NCBI GenBank assembly: GCA_027315185.1
Contig: DAHUYO010000038.1
Span: 1 to 32,917, forward strand
Length of the DNA: 32,917 bases
Direction of reading: 5' to 3'
Origin: Acidobacteriota bacterium
GTDB taxonomy: Bacteria; Acidobacteriota; Terriglobia; Terriglobales; SCQP01
Shown here: positions 25,449 through 32,917 of the stretch, one piece after another
Layout of the letters: each line of letters begins with the position of its first letter
Numbering within the stretch: position 1 is the stretch's first letter
Program-made: the position numbers and the translations under genes
The notes under the pieces: model-generated
Told to the model about the DNA's origin: nothing
Seen by the model: the letters and a program-made list of their open reading frames with translations, nothing else
Database searches by the model: none

Positions 25449-26039
25449 TCACTTGGCGCCGTGGGGCGGCGGTTGCGGACGCGGCGAATGCCGCGAGGGC
25501 GGGGTCGGGATGGGGTGCGTTGGCGGCGGGGCGCTGGCGGTGGCCAGCTTCTTCAGGCTGTGCTGGAAGCCGTGGCGCATCTGGGCGGGCAAAAACCCGG
25601 AAAAGGCCTCGCCAACGGTCAAGAAATCCGGAGCGAAGCGCGAGTTGTGCACCAGGGGGAGGTCGAAGGGAAAGGCGGTCATCGCGATCAACAGCGCCAG
25701 GCAGATGACCACGCCGCGGACCAGGCCCAGGGCGCCGCCCAGCAGGCGGTCGGCCATGCCCAGGCCCGCCGCCTGGACCATTTTGCGCAGCACGCGCGCG
25801 GCCAGCGCCGCGGCCAGCAAGACGGCAATAAAGATGAACAGGAAGGCCAGAAAGGAGCGCAGCGGCGCGACATGGACCCAGCCCATGTGCGCCTCCAGGG
25901 CGGGATATTTCCAGATGCCGAGGATGATGGCGGCGACGGTGGCGGCCATCATCAGGGCTTCATAGACAAAGCCCTTGACCAGCGCCGGAATGACCGACAA
26001 CACGACGATGATCAGCAGGATCCAGTCGAGAAGATGCAC
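25449..26039 (-). CDS. cvpA: CvpA family membrane protein
   Basis: The protein is 196 residues with four hydrophobic segments, beginning VHLLDWILLIIVVLSVIPALVKGF, the typical CvpA start (D-W followed by G-F). Segments at about 30-45, 65-90 and 100-125 follow. CvpA proteins are inner-membrane proteins needed for colicin V export in E. coli and linked to envelope stress and purine clusters. The start is GTG, 37 nt downstream of purC in the same direction, matching the purC/purF-cvpA associations of other bacteria. The C-terminal ~25 residues are Pro-rich and unconserved. Confidence 0.82.
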   Translation of the reverse strand: MHLLDWILLIIVVLSVIPALVKGFVYEALMMAATVAAIILGIWKYPALEAHMGWVHVAPLRSFLAFLFIFIAVLLAAALAARVLRKMVQAAGLGMADRLLGGALGLVRGVVICLALLIAMTAFPFDLPLVHNSRFAPDFLTVGEAFSGFLPAQMRHGFQHSLKKLATASAPPPTHPIPTPPSRHSPRPQPPPHGAK

Positions 26040-26075
26040 CGCGCCCGCTCGCTTTCCGGCCTACGCTGGCCAGGC

Positions 26076-27002
26076 CTATTCCTCCGGCAGAGGCTTGCCG
26101 GTCAACTGGCGGTAGGCCTCGCGATATTTTTCGGTCGTCTTGGCCACCACTTCCGCCGGCAGCTCCGGCCCCGGCGCCTGCTTGTTCCAGTGAATTTGCT
26201 CCAGGTAATCGCGGACGTACTGCTTGTCGTAGGAATCCTGGGCGCGGCCGGGCTGGTATTTGTCCCGCGGCCAGAAGCGCGAGGAATCCGGCGTCAGCAC
26301 CTCATCGGCCAAAATCAGCTCGCCCGACTCGCCGGCGCCGGGCAAGCGGCCGAATTCAAATTTGGTGTCCGCCAGGATGATGCCGCGGCTTTCGGCGTAC
26401 TCCGCCGCGCGGCGGTAGACGGCCACGCTCAGATCGCGCAACTGCTCGGCGGTCTTGCGGCCGACCAGCGCGGCGGCTTGCTCCAGACTGATGTTTTCGT
26501 CGTGACCGGTTTCGGCCTTGGTGGATGGGGTGAAGATGGGCGCGGGCAGCTTGGAGGATTCTTGCAATCCGGCGGGCAGCGGAATGCCGCAGACGGTGCC
26601 GGATTTTTGGTATTCCTTCCAGCCCGATCCGGACAAATAGCCGCGCACGATGCATTCGACCGGCAGCATTTCCAATTTGCGCGCCAGCATGGCCCGCCCG
26701 CGCAGTTGGTCGGCGTCGCCGCGCACGGCGGCGGGAAACTCCGCGACCTTGGCGGTCAGCAAGTGGTTTTTCACCACCGGCTGGAGATATTCGAACCAGA
26801 ACAACGAAATCTGGGTCAGGACGCGGCCCTTGTCAGGAATCGGCGTGGGCAGGACCACATCGAACGCCGAGAGGCGGTCGCTGGCGACCATGAGCAGGGC
26901 GTCGCCGGCGTCATACAGGTCGCGCACTTTGCCGCGGGAAATCAGTTTCAGGCCAGCCAATTGGCTTTGCCACAAGGTGGAAGTCGTCGAGGTGTTGGCC
27001 AT
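26076..27002 (-). CDS. purC: Phosphoribosylaminoimidazole-succinocarboxamide synthase
   Basis: PurC (SAICAR synthetase) condenses CAIR with aspartate using ATP. At 308 residues it is of the longer, yeast-like type. N-terminal: LISRGKVRDLYDAGDALLMVASDRLSAFDVVLPTPIPDKGRVL (ATP-binding and hinge). Middle: VECIVRGYLSGSGWKEYQ and the LADTKFEFGRL-type acidic segment. C-terminal: DEVLTPDSSRFWPRDKY. The ATG has no Shine-Dalgarno, but TATTCT at 27011-27016 (minus strand) is 8 nt upstream, so a leaderless transcript is likely. It is divergent from the ietA-like gene with 80 nt between. Confidence 0.96.
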   Translation of the reverse strand: MANTSTTSTLWQSQLAGLKLISRGKVRDLYDAGDALLMVASDRLSAFDVVLPTPIPDKGRVLTQISLFWFEYLQPVVKNHLLTAKVAEFPAAVRGDADQLRGRAMLARKLEMLPVECIVRGYLSGSGWKEYQKSGTVCGIPLPAGLQESSKLPAPIFTPSTKAETGHDENISLEQAAALVGRKTAEQLRDLSVAVYRRAAEYAESRGIILADTKFEFGRLPGAGESGELILADEVLTPDSSRFWPRDKYQPGRAQDSYDKQYVRDYLEQIHWNKQAPGPELPAEVVAKTTEKYREAYRQLTGKPLPEE

Positions 27003-27010
27003 AAGGAATC

Positions 27011-27016
27011 AGAATA
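27011..27016 (-). promoter_or_regulatory. Putative -10 of purC
   Basis: TATTCT on the minus strand, 8 nt before the purC ATG, without a Shine-Dalgarno between them. No -35 is evident at the usual spacing. Confidence 0.45.
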
Positions 27017-27062
27017 GCGCGGCGGGTGGCGGCGCGCCGTGCGGCACCGCGGGCGATGCCGC

Positions 27063-27068
27063 TAGAAT
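27063..27068 (+). promoter_or_regulatory. Putative -10 of the IetA-like operon
   Basis: TAGAAT lies 14 nt before the ATG at 27083, implying a leader of about 7 nt. The -35 is not obvious. Confidence 0.4.
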
Positions 27069-27082
27069 GATTATCTCTGGCT

Positions 27083-27988
27083 ATGCCCAAGACACAGGAT
27101 CTGGCGCTGCTGTTCGAGTCGATCGCCCGGGGCGACCTCCCCGACGCGGGAAGGCGGGCGGAGGGCATAGCGAGCCATGAGCAGGCAGCTGGCCACGCCG
27201 ACGCGGCGCGGCGGCTGCGGGGCGCGCTCGCGTCGAATGGGGACCGGGGCCGCGCTGGTGGGGGTGCGGTCGTTAACGGCGCTGCTGCGAGCCTCGATGG
27301 CGCCCTCACGCCGATGCCGGCCGGCCCCACCCTCGGCGGCGTGGTCCTGGGCGCGCGGGCGCGGCGCGACATCGCGGACCTCGCGAAAGAATACCTCCAC
27401 AGTGGGCGCCTCCAGGAGGCGGGCATCAGGCGCCGGTGCAGGGCGATTTTTTGGGGACCGCCGGGCTGCGGCAAGACGATGGCGGCCAGGGCGCTGGCGG
27501 CCGAAGCGAGGTTGCCCATCTACCTCGTCCGGTTCGATTCCGTGATCGGCGCGTACCTTGGCCAGACCGCGGCCCGTCTGCGGCAGATCTTTCGCTTCGC
27601 CGAGCTCTCCCCTTGCGTTCTGTTGTTCGACGAGGTCGACGCGCTAGGCAAGCACCGCGGGAGCCCAACGGATGTCGGCGAGTTGGACCGGGTCACGATC
27701 GCGCTCATGCAGGAGCTTGAAATGACAGAGATACGCGGCATGGTCGTCGCGACGTCGAACCTTCCCGGAGCCCTGGACAAGGCGCTCTGGCGCCGGTTCG
27801 ACCTCGCCGTCCGGTTTCCCGCGCCAAGCCGGCCCGAGCGGGCTCGGTTCGTCGCGCACCGGGCGCGGTCACGGGGCGTGCGGGTGACCGATGCGTTGCG
27901 CCGCCGGGCGGCGGGCCTGCCCAGCTACGCCGCGATTGAGGGGCTCATCGAGGACTCCGCGCGCCGCGCGGCGTTAAGGGGGCTCTGA
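27083..27988 (+). CDS. AAA+ ATPase, IetA-like partner of the downstream subtilase
   Basis: The protein is 301 residues. The N-terminal ~50 residues form a helical region (LALLFESIARGDL, then AEGIASHEQAAGHADAARRLRGAL) typical of IetA-type ATPases. The AAA+ core has Walker A GPPGCGKT at 125-132, Walker B LLFDEVDALGK at 180-190, sensor-1 ATSN near 223-226 and a likely arginine finger in RRFD at 237-240. A C-terminal lid (RGVRVTDALRRRAAGLPSYAAIEGLIEDSARRAAL) completes it. It lies 6 nt before the subtilase gene. Such ATPase-subtilase pairs were described as ietAS on the Agrobacterium Ti plasmid (stability/toxin-antitoxin) and as the Iet antiphage candidate. The gene-symbol assignment is left blank because orthology is not tested. 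Confidence 0.88.
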   Translation: MPKTQDLALLFESIARGDLPDAGRRAEGIASHEQAAGHADAARRLRGALASNGDRGRAGGGAVVNGAAASLDGALTPMPAGPTLGGVVLGARARRDIADLAKEYLHSGRLQEAGIRRRCRAIFWGPPGCGKTMAARALAAEARLPIYLVRFDSVIGAYLGQTAARLRQIFRFAELSPCVLLFDEVDALGKHRGSPTDVGELDRVTIALMQELEMTEIRGMVVATSNLPGALDKALWRRFDLAVRFPAPSRPERARFVAHRARSRGVRVTDALRRRAAGLPSYAAIEGLIEDSARRAALRGL

Positions 27989-27994
27989 CCAGCA

Positions 27995-30352
27995 ATGGCT
28001 GCCACCGGCCCTCCCCCGAGCCCGCGCAACTTCTACCTCAACGAGCAGCACGAGACGACCGGGGAGCGTGGCGGCGGCGGGAACCTTCCCCATTACCCGG
28101 GGATCGATTGGGTGGCGAAAGGCGAGCGGATCGGAGCCTCGATCGACCGGGCGAGCGCCGCGCTGCGGGCCTCCAGGGACCCGCTGCGCGAAAACCGCTA
28201 CTTCCTATTGGCGAGGCCCGAAGGTCAGCTCCGGCATGAATCCAAGAGCAGGCGCGCAACCGGAGGGCTGATTTCGGAGATGGTCGTCGACCTAGCTGGG
28301 GCGCGGTCGCGCGCAATTGAGCGCCTCCAGCTCGACCTCGTTCAAGCTGCCCCGGACGGCACCGCGGTTGTCCACGGTGCTCCCGCGCGGATCGCGCAGT
28401 TGGCCAGGGAGAGCAGGGAGCTGGCTGGGGCAGGCGCCCGCCAGCAGGCAAGATTGGCACCGTTTGCTGAGTTCGACGTTGTGCCGAGCGAGTTCCGGAT
28501 CGAAGCGGGCTGGCTCGCGTCCGTCGGCCCTGCCCAGCGCGCAGACGCTGTCATAGAGCTCCAACCGATGCTCACGCGGGTCGAGATTGAGGCCGTGCTG
28601 GACGCGATCAGGTCCTTCCTCAAGCTGGAGGACGTGCTCTCCCGGTCCGGCTCTGACTTCTCCGGGCGCTACTGGGTGCGCGGCGACGTCCGGCCGACGG
28701 CGCTCCGGGCGGTTGCCGAGAACCTCTTCTCGGTCCAAGCGGTCCACTCTCCCCTGGTGGCTACGGCGGCACGTGCACGCACCGCGCGCGCGCGCGACGT
28801 GGGCCCGCCCGCCGACCCCCGGGCCAGCTCCACCGGCAGCGCCGACCTCCCGACCGTCGCAATCCTTGACACGGGCGTGCCCGCTGCGCACCGGCAATTG
28901 GCCCCCTACCGGCGCGGCTCATGGATCCTGCCCGCGTCGACCGGATCGGCGTCCGGCGACCATGGCTCGCGGGTCGCATCCAGGGTCGTCTTCGGCGACC
29001 TCGACGGGGCGCCGGCGGTGCTTCCGCGCGGGACCTGCGGGTTTTACGACGTGTTGGTTTCGCAGGGCCCGATGGACATTGACGAGAAAGGGGTCAGTCA
29101 GGCCATCGAGGCGGTGATCGGCGCCGCGCCCGACGTCAGGGTGTTCAACCTCAGCTTTGACACCCGGCCCCTCGAGCAGATCGAGCAGGTGAAACGCCAG
29201 CAGGGGTTGTTCCTCCTTCAGGACCTCGATAATCTCGCGTTCCAATACGACATTTTGCCGATCCTTGCGGCCGGCAACGCCGATGAAGGTTTTCCGCCCG
29301 CGCCCCCGTACCCGACCCATCAGGACCACGCCCTCTGGCAGCTCGGCACGTGGGCGCGGAGCTTCAACGGACTGACCTGCGGTTCTTTCGTCCATCGCCT
29401 CATCCCCGGGGGTCTCGCGCAGCAGCTGGGCTGGCCGTCGCCCTTCACCCGCGTCGGGCCAGGGATCGCGAACTCGCCTAAACCTGATTTCTCCGCTCCC
29501 GGCGGGGACTGCACGCGCGAAATGCGCTTCCAGGTCGGCCTCGGGGTGTGGTGCCTGGGGGCCAGAGGCCTGTGGGAGGACCATCCCGGGACGTCCTACT
29601 CCGCCCCGCTGCTGGCGCGCGAGGCTGCGTTCGCGTTCCGGGAGCTCCAGCGGGTGTGTGAGAGGGGCGCGGTCCCCTACGCTGTGCTCGTCAAAGCGGT
29701 CCTCGCCTTGCTGGCGGTCCCCCACAACGTTCGCGGCGCTGCGGAAGCGCTCGCTATAAGGGCGCTCGGCCGGGGCCAGGCCCGGGCTGACCCGATCGGG
29801 GCCCCGCGGGCCGACCGCGCGATCGTCGCGTGGCAGGGTGCCCTGCGGGACAGCGCGCACGCCGTTCGGGTCCAGATCCCCGTCCCGCGCGAGTGGGTTA
29901 AGGCCGCGAACCAGCCGAAGCTGCGGCTCGTTGTCTGCTGGGACCCCCCGGTCAACGCAGCCGCGCCGCACCTCTGGGCGACGCGCAGTGTGGCCGCCAC
30001 GCTGAGGCTCGCGCCGGGCTCACCCGCCGCGCGCGCGCGCGGAACAGATTCGTCCACGTACCCGTGGATTGACCGCAGTTATCGCCTGAGGCCGCGCGAG
30101 CCGGGCCACGGGCAGACGGACGATTGGGTGTACCTTGAGCTGGGCTACGAGGAGCTCTGCCCGTACCCAGTGGGCAGGGCGTTCGCGCCGGCCCAGCGTG
30201 TTGCCTTTGCGGCGGAGCTGCGCGACCACGGTGAGGCGCCGCTCAGCCCGCAGGGCGCTCTCCAGGCGCTGCCCGCGGCGGCGACCATGGTGCGGCTCAC
30301 CGTGCCGCCCCGGTCCGTCCCCGTGCCGACAATCGTCGCGCCTTCTCTCTGA
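27995..30352 (+). CDS. Subtilisin-like serine protease, IetS-like
   Basis: The 785-residue S8-family protease has a full catalytic triad: D292 in VAILDTGV, H323 in SGDHGSRVAS, S534 in GTSYSAPLLA, with oxyanion N428 in LPILAAGNADEG. No signal peptide is present, so it acts in the cytoplasm with the ATPase, as expected for IetS. The first ~280 residues are an N-terminal region with no family I recognise, possibly an inhibitor or recognition module. The C-terminal ~230 residues (from about 560) may be a jelly-roll or other beta-rich region. It follows the ATPase gene by 6 nt, so expression is coupled. Two (GC)n tracts occur at about 28788-28800 and 30027-30040. Confidence 0.88.
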   Translation: MAATGPPPSPRNFYLNEQHETTGERGGGGNLPHYPGIDWVAKGERIGASIDRASAALRASRDPLRENRYFLLARPEGQLRHESKSRRATGGLISEMVVDLAGARSRAIERLQLDLVQAAPDGTAVVHGAPARIAQLARESRELAGAGARQQARLAPFAEFDVVPSEFRIEAGWLASVGPAQRADAVIELQPMLTRVEIEAVLDAIRSFLKLEDVLSRSGSDFSGRYWVRGDVRPTALRAVAENLFSVQAVHSPLVATAARARTARARDVGPPADPRASSTGSADLPTVAILDTGVPAAHRQLAPYRRGSWILPASTGSASGDHGSRVASRVVFGDLDGAPAVLPRGTCGFYDVLVSQGPMDIDEKGVSQAIEAVIGAAPDVRVFNLSFDTRPLEQIEQVKRQQGLFLLQDLDNLAFQYDILPILAAGNADEGFPPAPPYPTHQDHALWQLGTWARSFNGLTCGSFVHRLIPGGLAQQLGWPSPFTRVGPGIANSPKPDFSAPGGDCTREMRFQVGLGVWCLGARGLWEDHPGTSYSAPLLAREAAFAFRELQRVCERGAVPYAVLVKAVLALLAVPHNVRGAAEALAIRALGRGQARADPIGAPRADRAIVAWQGALRDSAHAVRVQIPVPREWVKAANQPKLRLVVCWDPPVNAAAPHLWATRSVAATLRLAPGSPAARARGTDSSTYPWIDRSYRLRPREPGHGQTDDWVYLELGYEELCPYPVGRAFAPAQRVAFAAELRDHGEAPLSPQGALQALPAAATMVRLTVPPRSVPVPTIVAPSL

Positions 30353-30428
30353 CGCCGACCAGCCCCCGGCGGCGGTGCGGCCAGCGGCCCGCGCTCCCAG
30401 CCCGCCCTCCTGGGGCTCGGCGCGGGCG

Positions 30429-32917
30429 CTAGGCGCTGACCGCTTCCTGCGCGCTGGTCAGTTCCACCGAGACCAAGCGCGAAACGCCGGGCTTGGGCAT
30501 GGTCACGCCATAGAGCAGCGCGGCGCTTTCCATGGTGCGGGGATTGTGGGTGATGACGATGAACTGCGTCTTGGTGCTGAGCTGGCGCACCATGGCGGTG
30601 AAACGCGCCACGTTGGCCTCATCCAGCGGCGCGTCCACCTCATCCAGCAGGCAGAAGGGGCTGGGCTGGAACTGGAAGATGGCCAGCACCAGGGCCATGG
30701 CGGTCATGGCCTTTTCGCCGCCGGAGAGCAGCATGGCGTTTTGCAGCTTCTTTCCCGGCGGCTGGGCGACGATGTCCACGCCGCTGTCGCCGCCGTTCTC
30801 GGCGTCGGTGAGGCGCAAAAATCCCTGGCCGCCGCCGAAGAGGGTGCGGAAGGTTTCCTGGAAGTTGGCGTTGATCTGCTCCCAGGCGGCATCGAACTGC
30901 TGGCGGCAGACGGCGTCAATTTCCTGGATGGCGCGCTGGGTATCGGCGGTGGAGTCGAGCAAATCCTGGCGCTGCGTGGCCAGGAACTGATACCGCTGCT
31001 CGGTTTCCTTGAACTCCTCCAGCGCCATCATGTTGACGGGCCCCAGGTTGTCGAGCTTGGTCTTGAGGGCGGCGGCGGCTTCCTCCCACTCGGCTAGCAA
31101 GCCGGCTTGCAGCTCGGGCGCGGCAGCGGCCGCGGCGGCGTCCTCGGTTTGCCGCAGTTCCGCCAATTCGATGCGCAACTCATTGCGGCAGGTCTGTTCC
31201 AGGAACCCGCCTTCGCTTTCCAGGCGGGCGACGGCGACGGCGGTTTCGGAGTGCTCGCGGCGCGCCGCCTCCAGCTGGCCGCGCGCGGATTGCACCGCGG
31301 CTTCCAGGCCGCCGCCGGCGGCGCGGGCCGCCTCCACCGCCGAGGCCGCCGCCTGGCGGCGCTGCTCCGCGGATTCCCGTGCTTGCTGCTGCTCGACCAG
31401 TTGGTGGCGCAGGGCGGCGCTGGCGGCTTCCAATGGAGCGCGGCGCTGGGCCAAGGCCGCGGCGTCTTCCAGCGCCTGGGCAGCGCGCTGCTCCAAGGCT
31501 TGGACGGCGCGCTCGCGCTCGGCCCGGGCGCGCTCAGCGGCCCGCGCCCGCTCTTCCCAGCGCGCAGCCTCGGCCTGCGCCGCGGCCAATAGCTGGCTGA
31601 ACTCCTCGTGACTCTGGCGCGCCGCGGCCAACTGCCGGCCCAGATCCTGCTGCTCGGCTTCCCGCGCGGCGCGTTCCGCTTCGGCGGCGGCGCGCTGGGC
31701 GCCAGCGGCCTCCAGCCGGGCAACGCCCTGGCGGCGCTCCTCCTGGCCGCGATCCCACTCCAGTTGCAGGTGCTGGCCGCGCTCCAGGGCACGGGCCGCT
31801 TCGCCTTCCAACTGCTTGAGCGCCTGGCCGCGGGTCAGGATCTCCTTCTCCAGGGCGGCGTGTTCCTGGCCGAGCGCGGCGCGGCGGCCGGCGATGCGCT
31901 CGAGGTCGCGGGCCAGAACCGCCATTTCGGTTTCCAGCTTGGCGGTGGCCGCTTGCAGCTCGCCTTCCCGCGCCGCCAGTTCGCGCCATTCGCGCTTCAC
32001 GGTCAGCGGGCCGGCGCCGCCGCGGGTGCCGCCGGTGACGGTTTGGTTATGGAAGCACTCGCCGTCGCCGGTCAGGAAATAGGCCGCGGGATTTTCCGCC
32101 GCCAAGGTGCGCGCCCGCGCGGCGTCGTCCAAGATGAACCCGCTGCCCAGCTTGGGCAGGATTTGCTCCAGCGAGCGGCCAAAGCCGTTCAGCACGCGGA
32201 CGCAATGGCGCAGCGGAACCGGGCCGGCCGCTTCCGCGGCGTCGGGTGCGGCGGCGCCGTTGGCGTCTTCGCCGTTTCCGGTTCCCGCCGCTTCCGGCGC
32301 GAACATGCCGTACTGGCCATCTTCGGGGTGCACCAGGAACGTGGCGCGGCCCTGGGCGTCGCGGCGCAGCAGGCCGACGCCGGCGCTGGCCTCATCCCAG
32401 GTCTTGACGACGACGTAGTTCAGTTCCTCGCGCAGGAACTCCTCGACCACGCCTTCGTAGCGCGGCTCGACCTCGAGGAAATCCGCCAGCACGCCGAGCG
32501 GCCGGAAGGCGGTTTGGTCTTCGCGCGCCTGCTGGGCGAAGAGGGTGCGGACGGCCTCGGTATTGGCGCCGTGGTGGGCCACGATTTCCTCGAGCGAACG
32601 GCGCCGCGCGGCGGCGTCGGCCAGCGCCTGGCGCGCCTGCTCGCGCTGTTCGCGGGCTTGCGTCTCGCGCCGGCGTTGCGCGCCGGCTTCGGCCTCCAGG
32701 GCCGCGATCTGCCCGGCGAGCGCGGCCAGGCGTTCCTGCTCCTGGCCAAATTCCAGACCCAGCTGGCCGCGGCGCGCGCCCAAGGCGTCGGCTTCTTCCC
32801 CCGCCGCCTGGCGCTCGCGCTCGGTGCGCTCCAGCTGGCGGTCCAAAGCGGCGATGAAGCTTTCCGCCTGCGCCGCCTCATTCCCCGCCCGCGCCGCCCG
32901 CGCCATGGCCGCCATCA
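30429..32917 (-). CDS. smc: Chromosome segregation protein SMC, 5' end outside window
   Basis: About 829 residues are visible. The gene runs off the right edge; the missing part holds the N-terminal Walker A domain. Visible parts: the end of the first coiled-coil arm, the hinge (about 130-330, with EEFLREELNYVVVKTWDEA and AYFLTGDGECFHNQTVTGG), a long Ala/Glu/Arg coiled coil, and the C-terminal head: signature LLSGGEKAMTAMALVLAIF, Walker B FCLLDEVDAPLDEANV and the D-loop. SMC with ScpAB organises and segregates chromosomes. The stop is 76 nt past the convergent subtilase stop. The high Ala/Glu content of the arms suits a GC-rich host and is not a sign of error. Confidence 0.95.
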   Translation of the reverse strand, partial: MAAMARAARAGNEAAQAESFIAALDRQLERTERERQAAGEEADALGARRGQLGLEFGQEQERLAALAGQIAALEAEAGAQRRRETQAREQREQARQALADAAARRRSLEEIVAHHGANTEAVRTLFAQQAREDQTAFRPLGVLADFLEVEPRYEGVVEEFLREELNYVVVKTWDEASAGVGLLRRDAQGRATFLVHPEDGQYGMFAPEAAGTGNGEDANGAAAPDAAEAAGPVPLRHCVRVLNGFGRSLEQILPKLGSGFILDDAARARTLAAENPAAYFLTGDGECFHNQTVTGGTRGGAGPLTVKREWRELAAREGELQAATAKLETEMAVLARDLERIAGRRAALGQEHAALEKEILTRGQALKQLEGEAARALERGQHLQLEWDRGQEERRQGVARLEAAGAQRAAAEAERAAREAEQQDLGRQLAAARQSHEEFSQLLAAAQAEAARWEERARAAERARAERERAVQALEQRAAQALEDAAALAQRRAPLEAASAALRHQLVEQQQARESAEQRRQAAASAVEAARAAGGGLEAAVQSARGQLEAARREHSETAVAVARLESEGGFLEQTCRNELRIELAELRQTEDAAAAAAAPELQAGLLAEWEEAAAALKTKLDNLGPVNMMALEEFKETEQRYQFLATQRQDLLDSTADTQRAIQEIDAVCRQQFDAAWEQINANFQETFRTLFGGGQGFLRLTDAENGGDSGVDIVAQPPGKKLQNAMLLSGGEKAMTAMALVLAIFQFQPSPFCLLDEVDAPLDEANVARFTAMVRQLSTKTQFIVITHNPRTMESAALLYGVTMPKPGVSRLVSVELTSAQEAVSA

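Overview
The window is a GC-rich bacterial chromosome segment dominated by housekeeping genes, with three accessory insertions. Gene content and style (very high GC, NTG starts with weak Shine-Dalgarno sequences, an EgtB/EgtD pair without egtA/egtC, rplU-rpmA-obgE-nadD-rsfS order, a degenerate DUF5335-like soil-bacterial gene) fit Acidobacteriota best. That assignment is inferred from protein character, not from any search.

Layout. 1-7.5 kb: a noncoding repeat-bearing leader; a SpoIIE/PP2C phosphatase; a DedA-like membrane protein; an ergothioneine module (a hypothetical gene, egtB and egtD on the minus strand) lying head-to-head with cysM; and an FkbM-type methyltransferase. 7.5-11.6 kb: a minus-strand ribosome/GTPase cluster, rplU-rpmA then obgE-nadD-rsfS and a sigma-54 activator. 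The last four are joined by successive ATGA overlaps. Upstream of rplU lies a 17-residue, lysine-rich microgene with its own promoter, leader hairpin, ribosome binding site and terminator. 11.7-16.9 kb: purD-purE, pyrD, the divergent tyrS and an exported hypothetical. 16.9-20.7 kb: repeats, a frameshifted DUF5335-like gene, a three-gene cassette of unknown function, an IS1-family element and an orphan 241-aa gene. 20.8-22.7 kb: coaD and a class I aminotransferase. 22.8-25.1 kb: a GmrSD-like (DUF262/HNH) gene between two ~172-bp direct repeats. 25.4-27.0 kb: purC-cvpA. 27.1-30.4 kb: an AAA+ ATPase plus subtilisin-like protease pair resembling the IetAS defence/plasmid-stability module. 30.4 kb to the end: the C-terminal two thirds of smc.

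How it works together. The core genes serve purine, pyrimidine, NAD and CoA synthesis, translation and chromosome segregation. Defence-like genes (GmrSD-like, IetAS-like) and the IS element sit between these core blocks, as accessory islands usually do. Two families of GC-rich hairpin repeats occupy intergenic regions. Several genes have a TANNNT box 6-10 nt before the start codon and no good Shine-Dalgarno, suggesting leaderless or near-leaderless transcription. No tRNA, rRNA or CRISPR array was found.
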